Below, in pieces: positions 5,761-12,111 of a stretch of DNA of 12,788 nt. How positions within the stretch are numbered: the first letter of the stretch is position 1; each line of letters begins with the position of its first letter. A program made the position numbers and the translations under genes. The notes under the pieces were generated by a model. It was given only the letters and a program-made list of their open reading frames with translations, was not told the DNA's origin and searched no databases. This stretch comes from Bacteroidota bacterium (GTDB taxonomy: Bacteria; Bacteroidota; Bacteroidia; Chitinophagales; Chitinophagaceae), in the NCBI GenBank assembly GCA_023386395.1, contig JAEWJV010000061.1, forward strand, positions 1 through 12,788, given 5' to 3'.

Positions 5761-6948
5761 TCACATTAAAACATCCTTTTTAAAATTACCCCACAACTTA
5801 TTAAAACTGCCGCCATCATTTTCTTTCCAGCGCTGAAGCATGTTATGCATTTTCTGCCTGCGTTCTTCCTGCGCGGCATCAAAAAAAGCATGTATAAGTT
5901 CGCCTTCCTGTTCAGCGGCAACAGTATTAAACATCGCTTTTAATTTGCCTTCCTGCTGAATATTTTCCTTTACAATTTCTTTTTCCATTATCTCCCTCAG
6001 CCTTACTTTTTCATCATACGTTCCATCAGGTAATAATGATTTTGCAATTACAGGCATCAGTTCAATCAATACCAAAATAATGATCAGCAAATAATAACGA
6101 AACTGCGCAGCCGTATTGTTTTTAATAAGGTTATGTAAAGCTTCTATCTGCGTTAAAAATCCATCATTCATTAAAACATTAAAAGCCTGCATTTCTTTTT
6201 GTTTGGTTTGATTGATAGTGCTTAATGCACTGTCAATACTGTTTATTGCCGGTTGCATTTCAGCGTTTAAATTATTGTAGGCTTCATTAAGTTTTATATA
6301 CTCATTTTGTTTTGCACGGGCAATATCCTTCAGGCCTATCTTACCACTTCCGCCCGTGCCATCCGTTTCAGTAATAAAAGCATTGCGGCTTGCCGCCACT
6401 TCATTATATTTTGTATTAAGCGCTTGTTGAATTGATTTTTTTTTCTGCAGCAAGCCGTTTATTTCAGGTGCATATAAACTATCCAGTTCACGCAGCTTGG
6501 CTATTTTTCTATGTTCATTATCCAAAGAAATCTGCACATGAATTTCTTTATTGAATAAATACAATAATGCAGGTTGCGCCATAAATGTTCCGATGGTTAG
6601 TGCCAGTAACATCCTGAAAAAAATGGGCAATGCTTTGCGTTTATTGGCGGCTGTAATACCCTTGATTAAAGTGCGGTCAATGCCAAGAATAATAAAGCCC
6701 ATGAAGATGCCCAGCAGTATGGCAGCAATAATACTGTTTACAACCGTACTGAAAAAATAACTCCAGGCAAGTGTAGCGAAGGCCCATGTTCCCAACACGG
6801 CTGCACCGGTAATGGCATAGCGGTTGCGGTCAACAGAGCAATCTTTTATCAGCTCTTTTTCAGCAGTGGCCAGCCACCACAAAAACTGCGTGAATGATGA
6901 AGGCTTATAATCGTCACTTCCCAAAAAAGAATGCGCATTCGATTCCAT
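5761..6948 (-). CDS. DUF4407 domain inner-membrane protein with extracytoplasmic coiled coil
   Basis: A 395-residue membrane protein matching the DUF4407 pattern. A cytoplasmic start with FLWWLATAEKELIKDCSVDR (22-41) leads into paired membrane segments at about 46-67 and 70-93. The second ends in the family's conserved 'G.iilgiDR' (GFIILGIDR, 84-92). A third segment (about 110-132) is followed by some 150 polar residues (133-283) rich in heptad-like Leu/Ile/Lys/Glu, probably a coiled coil outside the cytoplasm. A fourth segment (284-304) carries IELMPVIAKSLLP, again typical of the family. The C-terminal about 90 residues are charged and helical. Function is unknown. Its topology resembles a membrane-anchored sensor or scaffold, but that is inference. 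ATG at 6948 is the first in frame. A possible promoter (TTTC-N19-TTAATTTG, -7 at 7009-7016, one mismatch to TAnnTTTG) lies about 60 bases upstream. Confidence 0.85.
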   Translation of the reverse strand: MESNAHSFLGSDDYKPSSFTQFLWWLATAEKELIKDCSVDRNRYAITGAAVLGTWAFATLAWSYFFSTVVNSIIAAILLGIFMGFIILGIDRTLIKGITAANKRKALPIFFRMLLALTIGTFMAQPALLYLFNKEIHVQISLDNEHRKIAKLRELDSLYAPEINGLLQKKKSIQQALNTKYNEVAASRNAFITETDGTGGSGKIGLKDIARAKQNEYIKLNEAYNNLNAEMQPAINSIDSALSTINQTKQKEMQAFNVLMNDGFLTQIEALHNLIKNNTAAQFRYYLLIIILVLIELMPVIAKSLLPDGTYDEKVRLREIMEKEIVKENIQQEGKLKAMFNTVAAEQEGELIHAFFDAAQEERRQKMHNMLQRWKENDGGSFNKLWGNFKKDVLM

Positions 6949-7085
6949 TAAATGAAATTTATTGTTGAATGATGGTTGGTGAAGATTGGGACTTTACTGG
7001 AAACGCAGCAAATTAATGCTGATTGTGCAGTTGGAGAAATTTAACGATTAGCTTTTAGAAATTGCAAACTTTCCAAAACTGCCAT
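6949..7085. other. Intergenic region between DUF2490 and DUF4407 genes
   Basis: These 137 bases hold no gene. On the minus strand TTAATTTG at 7016-7009, preceded by TTTC after 19 bases, is a weak candidate promoter for the DUF4407 gene. No hairpin with a T-run is visible after the DUF2490 stop at 7086, so read-through into DUF4407 remains possible. Confidence 0.3.
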
Positions 7086-7799
7086 TTAAAACCTTGCATA
7101 AAGGGCAAGCTGTATAACGTTATTGGAAACATCGTTGGCAGCGCCGTTTACATATTGATTAAGATAACCGGCTTCCATATCAAACTTATGGTTAAAACGA
7201 TAGCCAACGGCGCCATAAGCCCGGTTCTGATCGAATACGCTGTTATTAAGCGCATCTTTATTTTGAATATTGAAAAATATTTCATTTTGCACAGCAGCAA
7301 AAAGGCCTTTGCTGAATGCTGCTTCGTGTTTAACCAACGGAACAGTTAACCTCGCAAAATATCTCAGCCGCTGAGAAAAAATATGATCAGCCTGGCGCTC
7401 TATAAACCGTTGTTCCAGCCGCAACCGGTTTTGCAAAGATGTTTGCCCCAGTTTTACAGCATAAATATATTGCTCAAAAATGCGGTTTTCTGTAAGTGCA
7501 TTTTTTGCAGGCTCAGGCAATTTATTAAACGAACCGATATATGCATAACCGGCAGTTACATTGCTTTTGTTATTGATATAATAAGTAAGTCCGGGCCTTA
7601 TCAAAATATTCCGTACATAATTCCAGCTATCTGCAGAACGAAACTGCACATCGGATGTTAAACCAAAGTTTTTTGAAAATTTATATGTATTAAACCAACC
7701 CACCCAGCCACTGTTTTCTGTTACTGTTTGGGCTATTGAAGATGTTTTGCAGAAGCAAAAAGCAATAATGATAAATAATAAAAAAATTTGTTTGCGCAT
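7086..7799 (-). CDS. DUF2490 family outer-membrane beta-barrel protein
   Basis: A 237-residue exported protein. The start MRKQIFLLFIIIAFCF gives a basic n-region and hydrophobic core, and the signal peptide probably ends at SSIA-Q (cleavage after residue 23). The mature part opens with VTENSGWVGWFNTYKFSKNF, typical of DUF2490 ('.....w.g.f...kis.kw.l..e.q.R'), and continues as alternating amphipathic strands (FRSADSWNYVRNILIRPGL; QNRLRLEQRF; YFARLTVPL; GYRFNHKFDMEAGYLNQYV). It ends in ALYARF, with a C-terminal Phe as expected for outer-membrane barrels. Function is unknown. An in-frame ATG at 7862 would add 21 residues before the signal peptide and nearly touch the upstream gene. I prefer 7799 because the added part (MLRYAGKDWQ...) is not signal-like and a promoter candidate lies within it. 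Confidence 0.85.
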   Translation of the reverse strand: MRKQIFLLFIIIAFCFCKTSSIAQTVTENSGWVGWFNTYKFSKNFGLTSDVQFRSADSWNYVRNILIRPGLTYYINNKSNVTAGYAYIGSFNKLPEPAKNALTENRIFEQYIYAVKLGQTSLQNRLRLEQRFIERQADHIFSQRLRYFARLTVPLVKHEAAFSKGLFAAVQNEIFFNIQNKDALNNSVFDQNRAYGAVGYRFNHKFDMEAGYLNQYVNGAANDVSNNVIQLALYARF

Positions 7800-7809
7800 G
7801 GGTTTTTGC

Positions 7810-7839
7810 GCAATATAAATTCGGATTGTTTTTTGCCAA
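7810..7839 (-). promoter_or_regulatory. Candidate promoter for the DUF2490 gene
   Basis: On the minus strand TTG (7839-7837) is followed after 19 bases by TATATTGC (7817-7810), close to the TAnnTTTG -7 consensus with two mismatches. Transcription would begin about ten bases before ATG at 7799. This supports the shorter start, and suggests the barrel gene can be transcribed separately from the isochorismatase-like gene 66 bases upstream. Confidence 0.35.
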
Positions 7840-7865
7840 TCTTTACCGGCGTATCTTAACATTTA

Positions 7866-8432
7866 TCATTGCAACTGCTTCGTCATCGCAATAATATCGT
7901 CCGTACTACCCACCTCGCCTATTCTTGGAAAAATATATTGCAGGCTGCACTTATGCGCATCTTCATTCCGGTCACTCATAGCATCCGATGCAAAACTTAC
8001 ATTATAACCCAGCTCGCTTGCAGCCCTTGCCGTGCCCTCCACACCAATGCTCGTTGCAACGCCGGCCAACATAATGCCCGTGATATTCCGCCGCTTTAAT
8101 TCATTATTCAATGACGTTTCAAAGAATGCATTCCATGTATGTTTGGTGATGAAAATATCATTGCTTTCCATATGCAGTTTATCCGTTATTTTATACAGGT
8201 TTTCATCATCAGGATAGGCGAGCATTTCTATTTCTTTCCTTGCATTTAGCCAGCTTCCGCCCGGTTTTACATTTACAAAAACAATCGGTAAATTTTTTTC
8301 CCTGAAAACTGAAATGAGTTTGTTGGTATTGTTTAATATATCATCCATAGAATGCACAATGGGTGCAGCCATTACTGAATTTTGAAGATCGATTAATACC
8401 AGTGCTGTGTTTTTATCAATTGCCGTTATCAT
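7866..8432 (-). CDS. Isochorismatase-fold (cysteine hydrolase-like) protein lacking the nucleophile
   Basis: A 188-residue protein of the isochorismatase/cysteine hydrolase superfamily. ALVLIDLQNSV (10-20) supplies Asp15, and FITKHTWNAFFET (95-107) supplies Lys97 of the usual Asp-Lys-Cys triad. At the nucleophile loop the sequence is LAGVATSIGVEGTARAASE (122-140): Gly130 stands where active hydrolases have Cys ('T..CV..Ta'). E. coli YecD, as I recall it, has the same 'IGVEsTAR' substitution, so this is probably a subfamily trait, not an error. The only nearby cysteine is Cys162. Hydrolase activity by the standard mechanism is therefore doubtful. The fold, the cis-peptide region (VAT) and the tail YIFPRIGEV are intact. 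It starts 10 bases after the MFS gene and is probably co-transcribed with MarR and MFS. Cytoplasmic. Confidence 0.87.
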   Translation of the reverse strand: MITAIDKNTALVLIDLQNSVMAAPIVHSMDDILNNTNKLISVFREKNLPIVFVNVKPGGSWLNARKEIEMLAYPDDENLYKITDKLHMESNDIFITKHTWNAFFETSLNNELKRRNITGIMLAGVATSIGVEGTARAASELGYNVSFASDAMSDRNEDAHKCSLQYIFPRIGEVGSTDDIIAMTKQLQ

Positions 8433-8442
8433 AATTTATTTT

Positions 8443-9732
8443 TTAAGATGCAGGAGCTTCTTCAGCCGGCTGGAGCATTTGCTGAACAGTTTTTCTTTTG
8501 ATGCTGAATTTATTTTTTTGCAAAAAGCGGATGTGCAAAATGCCGATCAGTATCGCTATACTTCCCTGCGCCAATACTGTATTGGGAACACCGATCCATT
8601 GTGATACAGAGCCAACGATCAATCCGCCCAATGGCTGCATGCCAAAGAATGCCATTGCATAAAAACTGATCATCCTGCCGCGCATGGCAGGGTCTGCCGT
8701 AGTTTGAACAATGGTGTTGGTAATGGTAACCTGCGACATCATTCCAAAGCCTGTTAATACGGCGCAGGCAAGCGCAGTGGGGTAATGATGCATATAAGAA
8801 AACAATATCAGCCCGATGCCAAAGATCAATGTATTTATGCCGAGCACTCGTCTAAGGTTAGCCCTGGGTTTAAGCGAAGCTAAAAACATAGCACCACTTA
8901 ACGCGCCCAGGCCAATCATGCTGTCGATTACACCAAAAGTGGAAGCGTTTCCTTTAAAAATATCTTTGGCATACACGGGCATTAAGGTGGAGAAAGGCAA
9001 AACAAAAAGGCTGATCAACCCAAGCATGAATATAATGAACCTTAACTGCTTTTCATTTTTTAAATAGCTCCACCCATTTTTTATATCCTGTAAAATATTC
9101 TTCTTATGACGTTGCATTTCAGATTTTGGCAGCCGCATCATTAACAAAGATGTTATAACGGCAATAAAGCTTACGGCGTTTATGCCAAAACAAAATACAT
9201 CGCCAAATTTTTCAAGTATAAAACCGGCAATGGCGGGCCCTATCAACCTTGATAAATTAACCATAGAAGAATTTAAAGCAATGGCATTGCCAAGGTATTT
9301 TTTATCTTCTATCAGTTCATTCACCAGCGATTGTCTTGCAGGCACATCAAAGGCATTGATAATGCCAAGCACAAAACTTAATGCTAAAATTGTCCATACA
9401 GAATAATGTCCGAAGAAAACGATAAGCGTTAATACTACAGCCTGCACCATTGACGCCACCTGCGTTATTAATAATACGCGGTAACGGTTATGCCTGTCGG
9501 CAGTGGCGCCGCCTACGAAAGAAAATATGAATGCAGGAAACATAGTGGCAAACAACGAAAGCCCCAGCATAAACTTCGAATGTGTGAGTGAATACACCAC
9601 CCAGCTCACGGCTGTTTTCTGCATCCATGTGCCCATAAGCGATAGGGATTGCCCTAAAAAATATAACCGGTAATTACGGCTTTTGAATGCTTCAAACGTT
9701 GTGATGTTGCGCTTATGTTTTGCTTCAGTCAT
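8443..9732 (-). CDS. MFS transporter of the MFS_3/EntS-like type, probable drug exporter
   Basis: A 429-residue major-facilitator protein. It opens with FEAFKSRNYRLYFLGQSLSL (13-32) and GTWMQKTAVSWVVYSLT (34-50), the strongly conserved start of the MFS_3 (transmembrane secretion effector, EntS-like) branch. Motif A is GGATADRHNRYRVL (74-87), between TM2 and TM3. Hydrophobic segments throughout fit about 12 membrane helices with a charged middle loop (KSEMQRHKKN). The C-terminal tail is polar. The family exports drugs, siderophores or metabolites by proton antiport. The substrate cannot be read from sequence. ATG at 9732 is chosen. A TTG two codons earlier (9738) is in frame but less likely. 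The start overlaps the MarR gene's end by 8 bases (ATGACTGA), pointing to translational coupling, and control by that MarR protein is the simplest reading. Confidence 0.92.
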   Translation of the reverse strand: MTEAKHKRNITTFEAFKSRNYRLYFLGQSLSLMGTWMQKTAVSWVVYSLTHSKFMLGLSLFATMFPAFIFSFVGGATADRHNRYRVLLITQVASMVQAVVLTLIVFFGHYSVWTILALSFVLGIINAFDVPARQSLVNELIEDKKYLGNAIALNSSMVNLSRLIGPAIAGFILEKFGDVFCFGINAVSFIAVITSLLMMRLPKSEMQRHKKNILQDIKNGWSYLKNEKQLRFIIFMLGLISLFVLPFSTLMPVYAKDIFKGNASTFGVIDSMIGLGALSGAMFLASLKPRANLRRVLGINTLIFGIGLILFSYMHHYPTALACAVLTGFGMMSQVTITNTIVQTTADPAMRGRMISFYAMAFFGMQPLGGLIVGSVSQWIGVPNTVLAQGSIAILIGILHIRFLQKNKFSIKRKTVQQMLQPAEEAPAS

Positions 9733-10168
9733 CTTCAAAATCCACTATTTTTTTTAATGGCACCAGCGCTTTTTTAAGCGCCTGTATTTCTGCCGCAGTG
9801 CAGGTTTTCATTACGGCCTGGTAAAGCCAGTTGTCTTTCTCATCCCTTACCTGTTTAACGATTGCCGTGCCTTTTGCAGAAAGCGATATGAGTGATTTAC
9901 GTTTATCTTCCTTTGAGGCGCGCCTGTTAATGTACCCCATCTCGGTAAGGTGATTTAATATCTGCGACATTGACTGGGTTGTAATTTTTTCCGCAGTGGC
10001 CAGTTCGTTGGGCAGCATTTCCCCTGAACGGCTTAATAAGCCCAGCACCGATCTTTCAGTGAGCGAAAGGGTAATGCCCGTTGCAGAATGCTTGCGCAGC
10101 TTTTTTACAAGCCTTGTAACCGTGGTGCGAACTTCTGAAACAAGTTCAAGATTGGATTGTTTTGCCAT
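9725..10168 (-). CDS. MarR-family transcriptional regulator
   Basis: A 147-residue winged-helix regulator. Helix-turn-helix: LTERSVLGLLSRSG (36-49), LPNELATAEKIT (52-63), then recognition helix TQSMSQILNHLTEMGYI (64-80). The wing is RRASKEDKRKSLISLSAKG (82-100), with the family's 'D.R...l.LT..G' spacing (Asp88, Arg90). Long helices at both ends form the dimer interface. Family role: a dimer that usually represses its own and adjacent efflux or detoxification genes and is released by small phenolic or oxidising ligands. It heads the operon MarR - MFS - isochorismatase-like. A palindrome at 10183-10201 lies inside its promoter, which fits self-repression. ATG at 10168 is the first in frame. No Shine-Dalgarno is seen, and the mRNA may be nearly leaderless. 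The ligand is unknown. Confidence 0.92.
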   Translation of the reverse strand: MAKQSNLELVSEVRTTVTRLVKKLRKHSATGITLSLTERSVLGLLSRSGEMLPNELATAEKITTQSMSQILNHLTEMGYINRRASKEDKRKSLISLSAKGTAIVKQVRDEKDNWLYQAVMKTCTAAEIQALKKALVPLKKIVDFEDD

Positions 10169-10172
10169 ATTA

Positions 10173-10202
10173 TAAGTATAACTTGTAAGTTTACCTTACA
10201 AA
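10173..10202 (-). promoter_or_regulatory. Candidate promoter of the MarR-MFS operon
   Basis: On the minus strand TTTG (10202-10199) is followed after 18 bases by TATACTTA (10180-10173), which matches four of the six fixed positions of TAnnTTTG. The -7 box ends only four bases before ATG at 10168, so transcription starting at the usual distance would give a leaderless or almost leaderless mRNA. A different start site further upstream cannot be excluded. Confidence 0.4.
10183..10201. promoter_or_regulatory. Probable MarR operator
   Basis: TTGTAAG (10183-10189) and CTTACAA (10195-10201) form a perfect 7-5-7 inverted repeat of 19 bases, the size usual for MarR-dimer operators. It fills the spacer and part of the -33 element of the candidate promoter at 10173-10202, and begins 15 bases upstream of the MarR start codon. 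A bound repressor would block RNA polymerase directly. Confidence 0.65.
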
Positions 10203-10361
10203 ATTAGGTGTATTATTCATTACGTTTTATTAAAATTTATTCGCCCATTCCGTCTTCCGCCAAACAACAAAGCTTCACTTGTGCGAAGCTTTTATTTATA
10301 ATCAATCTTAACTAAATAATTTTAAACAGCGTCTTGGAAGCTGCTAAACCTCCCGAATGAA
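10203..10361. other. Intergenic region between the dehydrogenase and MarR genes
   Basis: These 159 bases (part of the 193-base gap 10169-10361) hold no gene. The supported content is the hairpin at 10269-10292. The rest is AT-rich and shows no further promoter-like pair. Confidence 0.4.
10269..10292 (-). terminator. Terminator hairpin after the Gfo/Idh/MocA gene
   Basis: AAAGCTTC (10269-10276) and GAAGCTTT (10285-10292) form a perfect 8-bp stem with the loop ACTTGTGC. Read on the minus strand it lies 69 bases past the dehydrogenase stop and is followed by TTTGTTGTTTG, a broken T-run. On the + strand the tail is TTTATTTATA. It probably separates the dehydrogenase unit from the MarR operon. 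Confidence 0.6.
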
Positions 10362-11339
10362 TTATGACATGTTGTTGGCTGTTTTATTGATTTTCTCCAG
10401 AATACTATGCGCCACTTCCATTGCCAATAAGCCGTCAATTTCATTTACTACCGTATTTTTATTTTGGGCAACGGATTTTACAAACGACTGCAGTTCTTCT
10501 TTTATAGCATTTACCGGCATTGCTGGCGGATTGATAATAGCAAGGGTTTTATTGCCGGATGGCGTTTCAATATCAAATGTAAACGCATCTTTATCCTCAT
10601 TTGTTTTAAGCTTAATGATCTCGGTTTTCTTTTCAAGGAAATCGATGCCTATGTAAGCATCTTTCTGAAAAAGGCGCATCTTACGCATCTTCTTCATGCT
10701 TATCCGGCTGCTGGTTAAATTGGCTACGCAGCCGTTATTAAATTCAATGCGGACGTTGGCAATATCAGGCGTATCGGTCATAACAGCAACGCCACTTGCC
10801 GAAATATGCTTTACATCGCTTTTTACTATCTTTAAAATAATATCTATATCATGGATCATGAGGTCGAGTATTACACTAACCTCGGTACCACGCGGATTAA
10901 ATTGTGCAAGGCGGTGCACTTCAATAAACATAGGGTTTAAAGCCATGTTATTTATGGCTAGAAATGCAGGATTAAATCTTTCCACGTGCCCAACCTGTAA
11001 TTTTACGCCTGCCTCTTTTACCATCTGTACTATCTGCTTTCCCTGATCAAGCGTATCGGCCATTGGCTTCTCCACAAAAACATGCCTGCCTTTTTTTATA
11101 GCCGCCTGGCATAATTCAAAATGAAGATTGGTAGGCGCGACTATATCCGCAACATCGCATTTATCAAGCAAGGCATCAATATCGGTAAATCTTTTTACCT
11201 GGTATTTTTCTTCAACTTCTTTTGCATTATTATCATCGGGATCATAAAAGCCAACAATTTCGGCGTTCTTTATTTCTTTCCAGTTATTCAGGTGAAATTT
11301 TCCGAGGTGGCCAACGCCAAAAATTCCAATCTTCAGCAT
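10362..11339 (-). CDS. Gfo/Idh/MocA family oxidoreductase
   Basis: A 325-residue NAD(P)-dependent dehydrogenase-like protein. The Rossmann start MLKIGIFGVGHLGKFHL has GxGxxG at residues 8-13. The family signature HVFVEKPMADT (86-96) contains Glu90-Lys91-Pro92, with Lys91 the probable catalytic lysine. LQVGHVERFNPAF (114-126) and LDLMIHDIDIIL (158-169) hold the second-domain catalytic His163 and Asp159. The 'GHvERFNPa' and 'DLmiHDiDi' forms resemble nucleotide-sugar 3-dehydrogenases (GnnA/WlbA-like), but a partner aminotransferase is absent here, so the substrate is left open. ATG at 11339 is chosen: it begins the first strand directly, and a TTG six codons upstream (11357) falls inside the promoter. 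It lies 55 bases after the SGNH gene, with its own promoter at 11355-11362, and ends before a hairpin terminator. Cytoplasmic. Confidence 0.9.
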   Translation of the reverse strand: MLKIGIFGVGHLGKFHLNNWKEIKNAEIVGFYDPDDNNAKEVEEKYQVKRFTDIDALLDKCDVADIVAPTNLHFELCQAAIKKGRHVFVEKPMADTLDQGKQIVQMVKEAGVKLQVGHVERFNPAFLAINNMALNPMFIEVHRLAQFNPRGTEVSVILDLMIHDIDIILKIVKSDVKHISASGVAVMTDTPDIANVRIEFNNGCVANLTSSRISMKKMRKMRLFQKDAYIGIDFLEKKTEIIKLKTNEDKDAFTFDIETPSGNKTLAIINPPAMPVNAIKEELQSFVKSVAQNKNTVVNEIDGLLAMEVAHSILEKINKTANNMS

Positions 11340-11354
11340 ACAAAATTTTGCGGG

Positions 11355-11362
11355 CAAAGATA
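11355..11362 (-). promoter_or_regulatory. -7 box upstream of the Gfo/Idh/MocA gene
   Basis: On the minus strand TATCTTTG (11362-11355) matches TAnnTTTG exactly and lies 15 bases before ATG 11339, so the leader would be under ten bases. No good TTTG -33 element is seen at 17-23 bases upstream, so strength is uncertain. If real, the dehydrogenase can be transcribed apart from the SGNH gene that ends at 11395. Confidence 0.45.
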
Positions 11363-11394
11363 AAGCGCTTTGCAGTTAACGTATATTGAAAGAA

Positions 11395-12111
11395 TTACAC
11401 CGCTTTTAAAGCCTTCCACATTTGTTCTGCAACAAACTTATTACCGGCATCACTCAAATGAACACTATCGTGTGTAAGAATGCCTGCTTCAGCATTTGCA
11501 TGGTTATTTTCTTTTTCATACAAGGAAAAAAGATGGCGCATATCGCACAAAGGCAATTGATAATCTGCCGCAATATTTTTGATTGATTGGGAATAGGCAT
11601 CAAGCTCATCATCAGCCAGGTTTGAACGGTCTGTTTTTTCGCCAATGACACTTGGTGTAACCAATAAAATTCTTACATTATCTGCGAGCAACTGCTTCAC
11701 AATATTGCGATAGGTTTTATCGAAAGTATCTTCATCAGTGCCGTTTGCATGTGAATACTTATGCCATACATCGTTTATGCCAATCCATATAACAACAATA
11801 TCTGGTGATTTTGAAATTACATCCCGCATTAACCGTTCCTGAAGATCAGTTACTTTATTTCCGGCAATGCCAGCTCCAACAAAGTTGTAATCGTTTATTT
11901 GCTGCTCTTTCAGCATGCGTTTCATTAAATATAAATAACCGCCTCTGTTAACGCCATATTCGGTGAGTGAATCGCCAAAAAAGATTACTTTTTTCCCTTT
12001 CTGTTTTTTGTCTTTCAAAAAAGAAATTATCATAACAACAGCTACTAAAAGAAATATCCAGGTTAGTTTGCCTGTAATGGCCGATAACAAATAGGAGTGA
12101 TTAAATAACAT
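11395..12111 (-). CDS. Membrane-anchored SGNH/GDSL hydrolase
   Basis: A 238-residue esterase-type protein of the SGNH superfamily. One N-terminal hydrophobic segment, LTWIFLLVAVVMIISFL (16-32), followed by KDKKQKGKK is an uncleaved anchor or signal; the positive residues after it leave the topology open. All four catalytic blocks are visible. Block I is FFGDSLTEYG with Ser48. Block II is Gly84 in GAGIAGNKV. Block III is WIGINDVW with Asn113. Block V is THDSVHLS with Asp215 and His218. The family hydrolyses esters or acetyl groups on lipids or glycans. The substrate here is unknown. Its ATG lies inside the end of the cyanophycinase gene (11-base overlap, 12101-12111), so it is very likely translated from the same mRNA. 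The catalytic call is strong, the physiological role open. Confidence 0.9.
   Translation of the reverse strand: MLFNHSYLLSAITGKLTWIFLLVAVVMIISFLKDKKQKGKKVIFFGDSLTEYGVNRGGYLYLMKRMLKEQQINDYNFVGAGIAGNKVTDLQERLMRDVISKSPDIVVIWIGINDVWHKYSHANGTDEDTFDKTYRNIVKQLLADNVRILLVTPSVIGEKTDRSNLADDELDAYSQSIKNIAADYQLPLCDMRHLFSLYEKENNHANAEAGILTHDSVHLSDAGNKFVAEQMWKALKAV

Noticed and set aside
9736..9738. TTG as start of the MFS gene
   Set aside because: ATG two codons downstream (9732) gives the same domain and a common 8-base stop-start overlap. TTG starts are rare.
11355..11357. TTG as start of the Gfo/Idh/MocA gene
   Set aside because: It lies in the -7 promoter box. ATG at 11339 begins exactly at the first Rossmann strand.
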